64,000 bases of DNA from CAYQUO01 sp964420835 (GTDB lineage Bacteria > Chloroflexota > Anaerolineae > Anaerolineales > Anaerolineaceae), in NCBI GenBank assembly GCA_964420835.1, contig CAYQUO010000016.1, forward strand, positions 9,189 to 73,188, read 5' to 3'. Positions 35,487-44,112 of the stretch are shown one piece after another. Numbering within the stretch: the first letter of the stretch is position 1; the number at the start of each line of letters is the position of its first letter. A program made the translations under genes and the position numbers. The notes beneath the pieces are model-generated. The model saw only the letters and a list, made by a program, of their open reading frames with translations, had not been told where the DNA came from and ran no database searches.

Positions 35487-36425
35487 TTGCATAAAACTGC
35501 CTGGTTATACAGCAAGATCCTTTTTACAGTTTTGGTTTGGGGAGCGTCTTTCATTGCCACCAAGGTTGCCCTGCGCTTCCTTTCGCCTGTGCTGCTTGTT
35601 TGGATGCGTTTTGGTTTTGGCGTTCCCATTTTGGCTTCTGCTGTTCTGTTGCGTAAACAATGGATCACACCGAAGCCAAAAGATATTGGGCTGTTTTTCA
35701 TCCTGGGATTTTTAGGCATCACGTTAAACCAGATGCTCCAGGCAACGGGTTTACAAACCAGTAAAGCATCCACAACCGCATGGATGGTGGCAGCAATTCC
35801 AGTGTACATCGCCATCCTGGGGTGGGTTTTCCTGAAGGAAAATTTGAGATGGTTGCAATGGTTGGGGGTATTCCTTGCCGCATTCGGTGTACTGGTAATT
35901 GTTGTAGGCGGAGATCTCGGTCAACTTGTGGAAGCCCTGAGAAATACAGCACCTGGCGATGGATACATCCTTGCCAGTACGATAGTTTGGAGTGTATTCT
36001 CCATCCTCTCACGCCATGGATTAAAACGCTACCCGGCTTCATTATTAATGCTTTTTGTTATGAGCGCAGGATGGCTTCTCACGTCAGTATGGTTGATTAT
36101 TGATTACCCGACTGATTATTCCCGTTTAATCCCACCTGACGCATGGCTGGCCGTGGTATTTTTGGGGGTGGTGTGTTCAGGTATGGCGTATTTATTTTTC
36201 TATGATGCCCTAAAGTATTTTAAAGCCGCTGTTGTAGGGACGTTTTTAAACCTTGAACCAATTGTGACAATGGCCCTGGCAGCCATTTTTATTGACGAAC
36301 CGGTGACAATTGTCTCGGTACTGGGAGGGTTGTTGATATTGGGTGGGGTGTGGCTGGTCAATAGAAAACAGGAAATTCCCAACAATATGGATACGGGCGA
36401 TAAAGTTGGAAAATTGCTTTCATAA
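35487..36425 (+). CDS. EamA/DMT-family transporter
   Basis: 312 residues in ten hydrophobic segments, with the two-repeat EamA layout ('LFTVLVWGASFIATKVALRFLSPVLLVWMRF' and 'ASTIVWSVFSILSRHGLKRYPASLLMLFVMSAGW'). The last helices end 'LNLEPIVTMALAAIFIDEPVTIVSVLGGLLILGGVWLV', a family hallmark. Members export amino acids or metabolites; the substrate cannot be told. The start is TTG 35487, with AAGGAACC upstream. Confidence 0.88.
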   Translation: MHKTAWLYSKILFTVLVWGASFIATKVALRFLSPVLLVWMRFGFGVPILASAVLLRKQWITPKPKDIGLFFILGFLGITLNQMLQATGLQTSKASTTAWMVAAIPVYIAILGWVFLKENLRWLQWLGVFLAAFGVLVIVVGGDLGQLVEALRNTAPGDGYILASTIVWSVFSILSRHGLKRYPASLLMLFVMSAGWLLTSVWLIIDYPTDYSRLIPPDAWLAVVFLGVVCSGMAYLFFYDALKYFKAAVVGTFLNLEPIVTMALAAIFIDEPVTIVSVLGGLLILGGVWLVNRKQEIPNNMDTGDKVGKLLS

Positions 36426-36550
36426 TTTGGAGATAACACCAGCCGGGTTCTGGAAAATATTCCCTATCTGATTCTGGCCCCCTATAAGGAAGATACTTCT
36501 TATCCATTCACTCAGATTATTGCACTGTTGATTATGGCGTAAAGAGTAGG

Positions 36551-37789
36551 ATGTTCGATGTTCCTTTGAAAACGAGAATTCAGACACTTCCAGGGAACCT
36601 GTGGGCTGTTTCGGGGACCAGTTTTTTTATGGACATCTCATCAGAGATGGTAATCAACTTGCTTCCGTTGTTTCTTTCCAGCGTGCTGGGAATCAGAACC
36701 AGTATTATCGGTTTGATCGAAGGGGTTGCAGAAGCGACAGCCTCCATTCTTAAAATGTTTTCTGGCTGGTTTTCAGACCGGTTAAAAAGTCGCAAATGGC
36801 TTGCGGTTGCAGGTTACATCCTATCAGCGATTTCCAAACCGCTCTTCTACGTTGCCGATACTTGGGGTTTTGTGGCAGGGATTCGTTGGATGGACCGTAT
36901 TGGCAAAGGCGTTCGCACGGCTCCGAGAGACGCGTTGGTGGCCGATTCAATCAATCCGGAGATGCGGGGATTGGCTTTTGGGTTTCATCGGGCTGCAGAT
37001 ACAGCCGGGGCTATGTTTGGAATTGGGATTGCCATGCTTGTTGTTTGGTACATGCAATCCAGTAGCAGCCTGCTACAACTTGCGACATTTAAAACGATCG
37101 TTCTATTCAGTATACTTCCCGCTTTAATGGCGGTATTAATTCTGATCATTGGCACAAAGGATACGCATGTTGGCAATGGTCAACCTGTTCCTCGTTTGTC
37201 ATTCCGTTCGTTGGGACGTCCATTCTTAAAATTCATGGTGATCATGGCGGTATTTGACCTTGGAAATTCCTCGGATGCTTTTCTGGTATTGCGGGCTCAG
37301 GAAAGGGGGGTTAGTGTAACGGGGATATTGGGTATGCTTCTCGTTTTCAATTTTGTGTACACACTTGTGTCAATACCCGCTGGCTCTCTATCGGACCGAC
37401 TGGGGCGGAGGAAAATGATTATTGGGGGTTGGCTTGTTTATGCGGCAATATACCTGGGTTTTGGTTTTGCCCAACAGGCATGGCTGGTGTGGCTTCTGTA
37501 CGTAATTCATGGTGTTTATTATGGGATGACCTATGGGACTTCCAAGGCCATGATCGCAGACCTGGTCCCAGTACATTTACGTGGAACAGCGTATGGCAAT
37601 TACAACGCCATCCTGGGAATATTGGATTTCCCGGCTTCACTGATCGCCGGAATTCTGTGGCAGGGGCTGGGAGGGTGGAAAGGTTTTGGTGCACCAGCCC
37701 CCTTTATTTTTGGAGGCTGCATGGCGCTTTTGGCGGTAATATTATTTTTAACCTGGAAACCGGAGAAGCAGTTAGAACATCCGAATTAA
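36551..37789 (+). CDS. Major facilitator superfamily transporter
   Basis: 412 residues, twelve hydrophobic segments. The loop 2-3 motif reads 'SGWFSDRLKSRKWLAVAGY', then 'DRIGKGVRTAPRDALVADS', and after the centre 'PAGSLSDRLGRRKMIIGGWL' (second MFS motif). This 'RIGKGVRTAPRDAL' subgroup is common in anaerobes; its substrate is unknown. The 3' end overlaps the convergent SlyD-type gene by four bases. Confidence 0.88.
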   Translation: MFDVPLKTRIQTLPGNLWAVSGTSFFMDISSEMVINLLPLFLSSVLGIRTSIIGLIEGVAEATASILKMFSGWFSDRLKSRKWLAVAGYILSAISKPLFYVADTWGFVAGIRWMDRIGKGVRTAPRDALVADSINPEMRGLAFGFHRAADTAGAMFGIGIAMLVVWYMQSSSSLLQLATFKTIVLFSILPALMAVLILIIGTKDTHVGNGQPVPRLSFRSLGRPFLKFMVIMAVFDLGNSSDAFLVLRAQERGVSVTGILGMLLVFNFVYTLVSIPAGSLSDRLGRRKMIIGGWLVYAAIYLGFGFAQQAWLVWLLYVIHGVYYGMTYGTSKAMIADLVPVHLRGTAYGNYNAILGILDFPASLIAGILWQGLGGWKGFGAPAPFIFGGCMALLAVILFLTWKPEKQLEHPN

Positions 37790-38268
37790 TTATGGACGTG
37801 GCCGTGAGCTAGTTCTTGTGGTGTGGCAGGGCGCACGTTAACAACTTCTATCTCAAATTCCAGTTCTTTGCCAGCCAGCGGGTGATTAAAATCCAACACC
37901 ACCTCCTGGTTGTCAATCTGCTTTACAAAGGCTACCCAGGTATCGCCCTTCGGATTTTTGAATTCAAGCTCCATCCCAATATCAAGCTGCATTTCCTTTG
38001 GGAACTCGCTTTTTGGAATTTTCATGATGGCATCGGGATCAACTTCTCCGTATCCTTCCGCAGCGTTTATGCGAAGGCGTTTTTTATCCCCGGGATACAA
38101 TCCATAAAGTGATTTTTCGAGGCCAGGGATGATGCTGCCCCTTCCCTGGATAAATTGGATGGGCTTATTACTGGTTTTTTCGATTTCCTTGCCCTGTAGA
38201 AACAGGCAATAGTTGAGGGTTACAACATGGTCGTCAACTATGGCTTGGTTGTGGATCTCAGCATTCAT
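37786..38268 (-). CDS. SlyD-like FKBP-type peptidyl-prolyl isomerase
   Basis: 160 residues. The split FKBP domain with an IF insert is visible: 'VVTLNYCLFLQGKEIEKTSNKPIQFIQGRGSIIPGLEKSLYGLYPGDKKRLRINAAEGYGEVDPDAI', and 'VDFNHPLAGKELEFEIEVVNV'. The C-terminus is a short His-containing tail (HGHVHN), a shrunken version of SlyD's metal tail. It acts as a folding isomerase and chaperone. AAGGA lies upstream of the ATG, with a TATAAT further upstream at about 38328. Confidence 0.9.
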   Translation of the reverse strand: MNAEIHNQAIVDDHVVTLNYCLFLQGKEIEKTSNKPIQFIQGRGSIIPGLEKSLYGLYPGDKKRLRINAAEGYGEVDPDAIMKIPKSEFPKEMQLDIGMELEFKNPKGDTWVAFVKQIDNQEVVLDFNHPLAGKELEFEIEVVNVRPATPQELAHGHVHN

Positions 38269-38438
38269 CGGAAAACGTCCTTGTGGTTGAATTACCCTTC
38301 TTTGGTTATAGGCAGGCAGTCATTATATCATTTGGAATGGCTGGGCAAGTATGGGTCGATAACTTGAATGCAGCCTGGTTGCAGGGATTTTAAGGAATTA
38401 AGGATAAAATTAGCGTTCATAATATTGGAGGGAAAACG

Positions 38439-39158
38439 ATGCAACTGTTTTTTATTCGACATGCCCAATCAACAAATAATTTGCTTTGGGATGAAACGGG
38501 GAGCTCCAAGGGTCGTTTGGAGGATCCAGGTTTGAGCAAGGCGGGTTTTGAACAAGCCCGATTGCTTGCCGAACACTTGGATGGCGGAAATCCGGAATTG
38601 AAAAATGGAAGAAATCCTGGTAATCATACTGGATATGGCCTCACCCATCTTTATACCAGCCTGATGTTGCGGGCGGTTCAAACCGGATGGGCCATTTCAA
38701 AAAGAATCGGTATTCCACTTGAAGGTTGGATCAACCTGCATGAAGGTGGTGGTGTTTATATTGAAGACCCTGTAACAGCCGTCCGTCAAGGGCGCCCTGG
38801 ATGGAAACGGTCTGAACTTAGCAAAGAATTTCCCGGTCTGATCCTGCCGGCTGCGGTAACGGAGGATGGTTGGTGGAACAAGGATTATGAGCCATGGGAC
38901 GATCGACAGAAAAGAGCCATTTGCCTGCTAACAGAATTGCTTCGGTTGCATAACCATTCAGATGATCGTGTTGCCCTGGTCAGCCATGGAGATTTTTATA
39001 ATGCCTTTCTTTATTCCTTGTTCGGTATAACGATAGAAAGTGGGATTTGGTTTGCGAATAATAATGCGTCCATAACAAGAATCGACTTTGGCCCGGAACG
39101 CATTGAAGTGGTTTATCTCAACAGGGTCGACTTTCTTCCTTCTCAACTTGTAACCTGA
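38439..39158 (+). CDS. Histidine phosphatase (phosphoglycerate-mutase-like)
   Basis: 239 residues. The catalytic RHG-type motif is 'FFIRHAQSTNN' near the N-terminus, and the second His is in 'VALVSHGDFYNAFL' near residue 190. 'THLYTSLMLRAVQTGWAI' carries the third conserved element. Family members include phosphoglycerate mutases and small-molecule phosphatases; the substrate is unknown. GGAGGG precedes the ATG. Confidence 0.87.
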   Translation: MQLFFIRHAQSTNNLLWDETGSSKGRLEDPGLSKAGFEQARLLAEHLDGGNPELKNGRNPGNHTGYGLTHLYTSLMLRAVQTGWAISKRIGIPLEGWINLHEGGGVYIEDPVTAVRQGRPGWKRSELSKEFPGLILPAAVTEDGWWNKDYEPWDDRQKRAICLLTELLRLHNHSDDRVALVSHGDFYNAFLYSLFGITIESGIWFANNNASITRIDFGPERIEVVYLNRVDFLPSQLVT

Positions 39159-39172
39159 AAATAGGTTGGAAT

Positions 39173-39850
39173 TTATTGGAGGATAACCATCTGGCATTCC
39201 AGGTTGGTTAATTGAAGCATTCGCCAAAATCCATTCCCGGTTTCCGAATTAAGATCAGTCCGCAGATGAAATGGGGTGACCTCTGACCAATCAGGGATTC
39301 CTGGATCCAGAGGGAGCAGCCTACAAAGATGCTGGTACCAGTCATGTTCGTTCTGGATGGAATCATAGGCAGTTTGTGTGTTCCCCATAGTGTCACCCTG
39401 GGATTGGCTGGAGTAAGCGGACAGGGTGTTTACAATCCATTGATATCCTGCCTGGTCGAACATGACATAACCATCCCATGGCACGTTGAAAAGATTCAAG
39501 TTGTACAATGACCATGGAGTGGGCAATCCATTTTCATCCATTGAAAAACTTAGAACCGGACCGGTTTCGTAGCCAGAACCGGGATAAAGGGCCTCAAACG
39601 TGGCTTGAGGAGGATTGCCAGGTGAGATTGATGTCCTCCAGATGGAGAGAACCACAGGGTCCTGGATTTCCAAGTCATTCATACGGATGAGTAACAATGC
39701 TGTTTTTCCCGGCTTGGGAACGACTGGCAATGTTGGAGTAGGGTTGGACATTTGAGTGAAAATGAGGAACAGGCCCCTGGCAATAAGGAAACCAAGAAGA
39801 GTGAAGCCCGCAAATGCTACCAGGAAAATCATCAATCCTTTTTTAGACAT
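39173..39850 (-). CDS. Membrane-anchored extracytoplasmic protein of unknown function
   Basis: 225 residues. One N-terminal membrane segment (about 7-30) follows a short Lys-rich start, then a soluble domain. The soluble part ('KTALLLIRMNDLEIQDPVVLSIWRTSISPG') vaguely recalls LytR-CpsA-Psr proteins, but their Arg/Asp catalytic set is not recognisable, so I do not assign that function. Its upstream region carries a -10 box flanked by a direct repeat. Confidence 0.6.
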   Translation of the reverse strand: MSKKGLMIFLVAFAGFTLLGFLIARGLFLIFTQMSNPTPTLPVVPKPGKTALLLIRMNDLEIQDPVVLSIWRTSISPGNPPQATFEALYPGSGYETGPVLSFSMDENGLPTPWSLYNLNLFNVPWDGYVMFDQAGYQWIVNTLSAYSSQSQGDTMGNTQTAYDSIQNEHDWYQHLCRLLPLDPGIPDWSEVTPFHLRTDLNSETGNGFWRMLQLTNLECQMVILQ

Positions 39851-39903
39851 GGTTTACGATGAATATTTGAACAATATTGCCAGGATCCAAAGGCGTCTAA
39901 GTT

Positions 39904-39931
39904 GCCTGAACATAAATATTATAGCCTGAAC
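39904..39931 (-). promoter_or_regulatory. Direct repeat around a -10 box
   Basis: GCCTGAAC occurs at 39904-39911 and again at 39924-39931, exactly 20 bases apart (two helical turns). On the minus strand TATAAT (39923-39918) sits between them. The arrangement suggests a regulator site over the promoter of the gene at 39850. No -35 match is seen. Confidence 0.5.
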
Positions 39932-40012
39932 CACATATGGGCGTGTGGTTGGATTGAACCCTCAGTAAGTAATAGAAATATCAAAAATATTGTTCCATGG
40001 GAATCTTCGCGA

Positions 40013-40046
40013 TAAAAAAACCTGAAGGCGAAAAATGGCCTTCAGG
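40013..40046 (-). terminator. Terminator of the ftsZ operon
   Basis: A perfect 9-bp stem CCTGAAGGC/GCCTTCAGG (40021-40029 with 40038-40046), followed on the minus strand by seven T's. It lies 28 bases beyond the stop of the last ORF at 40074. Confidence 0.88.
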
Positions 40047-40073
40047 CAGTGAAGAACCTGACAATCCATCCCG

Positions 40074-40313
40074 TCAGGACCATGTAAGTGTGATCAGGAA
40101 CATAATGATGCCAAAGACGAATCCACTGCAAGCAGATTTCATGACCAGCGATACGATTTCATGATTGCTCTTCAACTGTTGGTAATAAGGGTAACCCACC
40201 CTGACAACACTCCTAACCAGCGGAGATGAGGTCATTCCCCAGTTTATGATTTCCCAAAATTTGATCTGGCTTTTACGGATGAATGTTCTCATTTTTGTAT
40301 TCCTGATGATCAT
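40074..40313 (-). CDS. Small membrane protein of unknown function
   Basis: 79 residues: a basic N-terminal half and one C-terminal membrane segment (about 58-77, 'SACSGFVFGIIMFLITLTW'). It looks like a tail-anchored protein. It starts with ATGA overlap to the upstream small gene, itself just after ftsZ, and ends at a strong terminator. The operon position hints at a division-related role, unproven. No family recognised. Confidence 0.6.
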   Translation of the reverse strand: MIIRNTKMRTFIRKSQIKFWEIINWGMTSSPLVRSVVRVGYPYYQQLKSNHEIVSLVMKSACSGFVFGIIMFLITLTWS

Positions 40314-40540
40314 CTCGATGTGGATAATTTTTTTATCTTTCCTGATTGATCAACAACTGCTCGAACGGTATGGTGAATGGCCACGCCTCTACCTGTTTGA
40401 ATAGTTTTTTCAAAAATCAGGAGCCATTGACCATTTGGATGCGATTGAATTTTTGGCCTGCCCCCATCCATAAAAGGGACCTGTTTATAGACGTTTCGGC
40501 AGGCTTTTTCAAGGACGTTGGGGGGGATTTTGTCGCTCAT
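40310..40540 (-). CDS. Small cytosolic protein of unknown function downstream of ftsZ
   Basis: 76 residues, soluble, beginning 'MSDKIPPNVLEKACRNVYKQVPFMDG'. The pattern 'YKQVPFMDGGRPKIQSHPNGQWLLIFEKTIQTGRG' is beta-rich, with no recognised family. It starts 12 bases after ftsZ and overlaps the next gene by four bases, so it is made with both. Confidence 0.6.
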   Translation of the reverse strand: MSDKIPPNVLEKACRNVYKQVPFMDGGRPKIQSHPNGQWLLIFEKTIQTGRGVAIHHTVRAVVDQSGKIKKLSTSR

Positions 40541-40552
40541 TGGAACCCAAGT

Positions 40553-41704
40553 TCAACGGTTTCTGCGGCGCAAGAACGCCGGCAGGTCAAGGTCGGTCAT
40601 TACTGACGCCAATTCAATTTCCTGGGTTTGTCCAATGGCCTTGGAGTCAGCAGGTTCTTCCACAATTGCTTCTGAATTGTTTTTTTCGTGGTGTTGGCTT
40701 CGTATCTTCTGGCGGTCAATGGATGTTCCACCCAACCCGGTTATGATCAGTATTACCTGTACCCGGTCTTCCATCTGGTCGTTGATGGTAATACCCGGGA
40801 TGATATCTGCCCTGCCGCCTGTCAGCCCTTGCAGGCGCTCCAGTGCTTCTGCAACTTCATGGAAGGTCAGATCAGTACATCCGGTAAAACTGGCGATGAT
40901 TCCGGATGCATTGTCCAGGGGGATCGATTCGAGCAATGGATGGTGAAGTGCATTTTCAATCGCCTTGGAGGCTTTGTTATACCCTTGCCCCTGACCAATG
41001 GACATGATGGATCCACCACCGTTCAGCATTAGATTTCTTACATGGGCGAAATCGACATTGATCATTCCGGACTGGTTGATAATCTCGCTGATCCCCTGAA
41101 TTCCCTGGCGGAGTACATCGTCTGCCAGTTGAAAGGCGGCTTCGATGGGAAGGTCGTGGGGGGCAATTGCAAGCAAACGGTCATTTGGCACGGTGATCAA
41201 TGTATCTGTATGTGGGCGCAATTTTTCCAGACCGACACGGGCATTGGTTTGCCGTTTGCCGACCTCAAAAGAGAAGGGTAGGGTGACAATCGCCACACAA
41301 ACAGCCCCAATTGCCCTCGCAGCACGGGCAGCAACTGATATGGCACCGGTCCCTGAGCCTCCACCCATCCCGGCGGTTAAAAAGACCATGTCTGCTCCAT
41401 TTAGAGCCGCGCAGATGTCCTTGTAACTTTCTTCGGCGGCTGCTTCACCAATTTCTGAATTTCCACCGGAGCCAAGTCCTCTGGTGAGACGGGGGCCAAG
41501 TTGTATTTTAACCGGTGCAAGACTGGATTTTAATGCCTGCAGATCGGTATTTGCTGTGATGAATTCCACACCGGAGATTCCCAGCTCAATCATTCGGTTA
41601 ATTGCGTTGGATCCTCCACCGCCCAAACCGATGACTTTAAGGGATGGTATTCTTGCGGTCAATGGGGTTCGCGTTTGGGGAATGGTTTCAACGGTCAGGG
41701 TCAT
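40553..41704 (-). CDS. ftsZ: Cell division protein FtsZ with altered catalytic loop
   Basis: 383 residues, the Z-ring GTPase. The GTP-binding tubulin motif is GGGSGTG (114-120; Thr to Ser), and 'VIGLGGGGSNAINRM' and 'ANTDLQAL' are standard. The T7 loop reads NVDFAHV: Asn216 and Asp218 are kept, but His221 stands where E. coli has Asp212, which is needed for hydrolysis. The C-terminal peptide 'DLDLPAFLRRRNR' for FtsA/SepF binding is intact. ATG preceded by GAGGTG. No ftsA or ftsQ nearby. Confidence 0.93.
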   Translation of the reverse strand: MTLTVETIPQTRTPLTARIPSLKVIGLGGGGSNAINRMIELGISGVEFITANTDLQALKSSLAPVKIQLGPRLTRGLGSGGNSEIGEAAAEESYKDICAALNGADMVFLTAGMGGGSGTGAISVAARAARAIGAVCVAIVTLPFSFEVGKRQTNARVGLEKLRPHTDTLITVPNDRLLAIAPHDLPIEAAFQLADDVLRQGIQGISEIINQSGMINVDFAHVRNLMLNGGGSIMSIGQGQGYNKASKAIENALHHPLLESIPLDNASGIIASFTGCTDLTFHEVAEALERLQGLTGGRADIIPGITINDQMEDRVQVILIITGLGGTSIDRQKIRSQHHEKNNSEAIVEEPADSKAIGQTQEIELASVMTDLDLPAFLRRRNR

Positions 41705-41722
41705 GTTTCACCTCATGCGATG

Positions 41723-43096
41723 CTATGGTGCAATCATCATGCCATTCATATCCACCCGGTTCACCAGGCACCCGGCTTCCTTCAATTCCTGCAAGGATTG
41801 CTCAGGATAGGCGTCTTCTGGTCCGACAATGGTCACTTCACGCGCCAGAGATGCTTCTGTAATGCTAAAACCAATGGCTGGCTGAAATTGTTTGATGTAT
41901 TCCCGGAGGAAACTCAACCTGTGATCGGTAAGCACCCAATCTGCTGAGGGCAAAAGAAGATAATTGCGGATTGGGCGGGCGTGTGAAAGGGTTTGAATTC
42001 CCGGTGCTTTTCCATGATGTCCCGCGTCAGGTGATGCTTGGCTCGCAGCGGATGGAGTGTAGGCTTGTTGATCCACGAGCCATTTTTGCCATTGGTCGGC
42101 AATGGGCATATTTACGCCTTCCGGATGAAACCATGCATGTTGGTGTTGTGGTCCAGAAGGATCAGCAGAAAGAAGCCAAAACGACCCGAATAGGACCTCG
42201 TCCGGGAGGTGCTTCAGGGGAATGGCTGGATCTGTGGGTTCATGGGATGGTTGCCCAGCCAGCAACCGGCCTATTGCCAGATTAACAAGGGTTTGCGTTT
42301 CCGGGTCAGGGGCGTCACCTTGTTTGCTCAGAGGATCCTTTATCAACCCAACCCCTAACAGAATCATCGGAACGGAATGGCCTAATACAGTTTGGCACAC
42401 CTCCTGGTACCACTCATGGCATCGAAAGCCTCTCTGATCCTGAATTGTGGTGGATGTATTATATGGTCGTGCATCCGGCCATAGGGCGGGTCCACCAACT
42501 CCCCAGTTCAAAGGGTGGTCGAAGCTCCATGCGTAGGATGACATAACGAAGGATTCCAACAGCTCGGTGTCTCCTCTTTTCATCATTGATTCAAGTGTAG
42601 AACGCAAAAAGATGGTATCCCAAAGATCACCTCCCGGCTCTAACGGGGGAAGAATGGGTATCAGGCCGGATGTAAGAGCCCTTCGGGCCAATGGCAAGTA
42701 GCTGTCCAGGAAATGATCAACGAGCCCGCCCCGGCTCCAAATAGATGAATGCCAGGATCGACGTGAATTCACCCTTTCGGCCAAAATCACCCCTTTTATT
42801 CCCCAGTTGGCATATGCATCAAAAAGAGATTCCAAGTCATCTACATCAGGCAGGTTGGATGGCGAAAGGTTGAACTGTAAAATGGGTTCGATCTCGTTCT
42901 CTAATAAAGGCCTAAGGAAAAATTCCGGTATTGCCCTTTGTGTAATGGATGGGAGGATCAGCCAGGATGCTTCCAATGATTGGAGTATCGGAAGCCAGGT
43001 TTTAAGATCCTTTTCCTGGTAGTGCTGATTATCCTGGAAATAGTGGAACCCGAACCGGGTGGATTTTCTAGGCAATGAAAGGGCGGTTGTTTTCAT
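41723..43096 (-). CDS. Protein of unknown function, possible TIM-barrel hydrolase
   Basis: About 457 residues, soluble. The first 350 residues alternate like a TIM barrel ('WLPILQSLEASWLILPS', 'ANWGIKGVILAERVN') and contain 'SSYAWSFDHPLNWGVGGP', as in some glycoside-hydrolase-like proteins. I cannot point to a catalytic pair. The last 90 residues form a separate small domain ('WVLTDHRLSFLREYIKQFQPAIGF'). It starts the operon with ftsZ (18-base gap). The start is uncertain: ATG 43096, or TTG 43117. Confidence 0.55.
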   Translation of the reverse strand: MKTTALSLPRKSTRFGFHYFQDNQHYQEKDLKTWLPILQSLEASWLILPSITQRAIPEFFLRPLLENEIEPILQFNLSPSNLPDVDDLESLFDAYANWGIKGVILAERVNSRRSWHSSIWSRGGLVDHFLDSYLPLARRALTSGLIPILPPLEPGGDLWDTIFLRSTLESMMKRGDTELLESFVMSSYAWSFDHPLNWGVGGPALWPDARPYNTSTTIQDQRGFRCHEWYQEVCQTVLGHSVPMILLGVGLIKDPLSKQGDAPDPETQTLVNLAIGRLLAGQPSHEPTDPAIPLKHLPDEVLFGSFWLLSADPSGPQHQHAWFHPEGVNMPIADQWQKWLVDQQAYTPSAASQASPDAGHHGKAPGIQTLSHARPIRNYLLLPSADWVLTDHRLSFLREYIKQFQPAIGFSITEASLAREVTIVGPEDAYPEQSLQELKEAGCLVNRVDMNGMMIAP

Positions 43097-43180
43097 GGCT
43101 TCACAATCCAATTTCAATGTTTGATCTGTACCTGTAATGGAGCAAGACTCGTGCCACCATGCTTATGAAATGCCTTCTGC

Positions 43181-43186
43181 TATAAT
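43181..43186 (+). promoter_or_regulatory. Extended -10 box directly before the epimerase ATG
   Basis: TGC-TATAAT (43178-43186), nine bases before the ATG at 43196. No -35 match and no ribosome-binding site. Transcription would start at or next to the start codon. Confidence 0.6.
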
Positions 43187-43195
43187 TTAGCCGTT

Positions 43196-44110
43196 ATGAT
43201 TCTGGTAACGGGCGGCACCGGCTTTGTTGGAAGTGCATTGGTCAAGAAATTGGCGGCCTCCAACAAACCTCTCCGCATACTTTTACGGCCTTCAGCCGAA
43301 TCCCCCAACCTTCCGAAGGGAACGTCGGTTGAGGTTGCAGTATCAAGCCTCACCGATGAGAGAGGTTTGCGTTCGGCCATGAAAGATGTGGATGTTATTT
43401 TTCACCTTGCTGGAAGTGAGCGGATGGGTTCAAAAACCGACTTGAACACCGTTGATGTTATTGGCAGTCAGTTGCTGGCAGGGGTGGCCCAAGATGCACG
43501 GGTCGAACGGATTTTGTTTCTTAGCCACCTGGGGGCGGATCGGGCGTCTGCTTATCCTGTGATGAAGGCAAAGGCAATTGCCGAAGGCTTCATCATGAGC
43601 AGTGGCATTCCCTATACGATCTTTCGAAGTGGTATTCTCTTTGGCCCGGGAGATCAATTTACCGTACCGCTCCTGGCGCTGCTACGAATGCTTCCCGGTA
43701 TCTTCCTGGTTCCAGGGAAGGGCACCAGCCTGCTGCAACCATTGTTTATCGACGATATGATCACCTGCCTCCTCCTGGCAATGGAAGATCCGGCGATGGT
43801 GAATCAGAACCTGAACATTGGGGGTATGGAAACTTTCTCGTATGCCCAGGTAGTTGAGATCTTATTAAACCATGTGGGAATGCGAAGAAAACTAATCTCT
43901 GTCCAACCAGCGTACCTGAAGATGCTGGGTCTTTTTCTGGAGCAAACTTTGCCGAATTTCCCGGTTTCGGTGCACTGGCTCGATTACCTAGCAACAGACC
44001 GCACTTGTGCTTTGGATTCCCTTCCGAGAACGTTTGGGATCCTGCCAGCCCGGTTTACCCAAAATTTGGATTACTTGACGAAACACACCAGGAAGGGCAC
44101 AGGACAATAA
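43196..44110 (+). CDS. NAD(P)-dependent epimerase/dehydratase-like (NDUFA9 type)
   Basis: 304 residues. The Rossmann start 'ILVTGGTGFVGSALVKKL' binds NAD(P); 'VDVIFHLAG' and 'ERILFLSHLGADRASAYPVMKAKAIAEGFIMSSGIPYTIFRSGILFG' follow. The short-chain YxxxK reads Y-x3-K ('YPVMK'), as in atypical members of the NDUFA9 group. The role is unknown; relatives act on sugars or quinones. It likely begins on a leaderless mRNA. It ends two bases before the GH57 ATG. Confidence 0.82.
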   Translation: MILVTGGTGFVGSALVKKLAASNKPLRILLRPSAESPNLPKGTSVEVAVSSLTDERGLRSAMKDVDVIFHLAGSERMGSKTDLNTVDVIGSQLLAGVAQDARVERILFLSHLGADRASAYPVMKAKAIAEGFIMSSGIPYTIFRSGILFGPGDQFTVPLLALLRMLPGIFLVPGKGTSLLQPLFIDDMITCLLLAMEDPAMVNQNLNIGGMETFSYAQVVEILLNHVGMRRKLISVQPAYLKMLGLFLEQTLPNFPVSVHWLDYLATDRTCALDSLPRTFGILPARFTQNLDYLTKHTRKGTGQ

Positions 44111-44112
44111 TT

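Noticed and set aside
36483..36505. Possible hairpin between the two transporter genes
   Set aside because: An eight-pair stem with a bulge and no T-run; too weak to call.
39173..39850. LytR-CpsA-Psr ligase
   Set aside because: Only the membrane anchor and one strand look similar. The Arg/Asp active-site pattern is not found.
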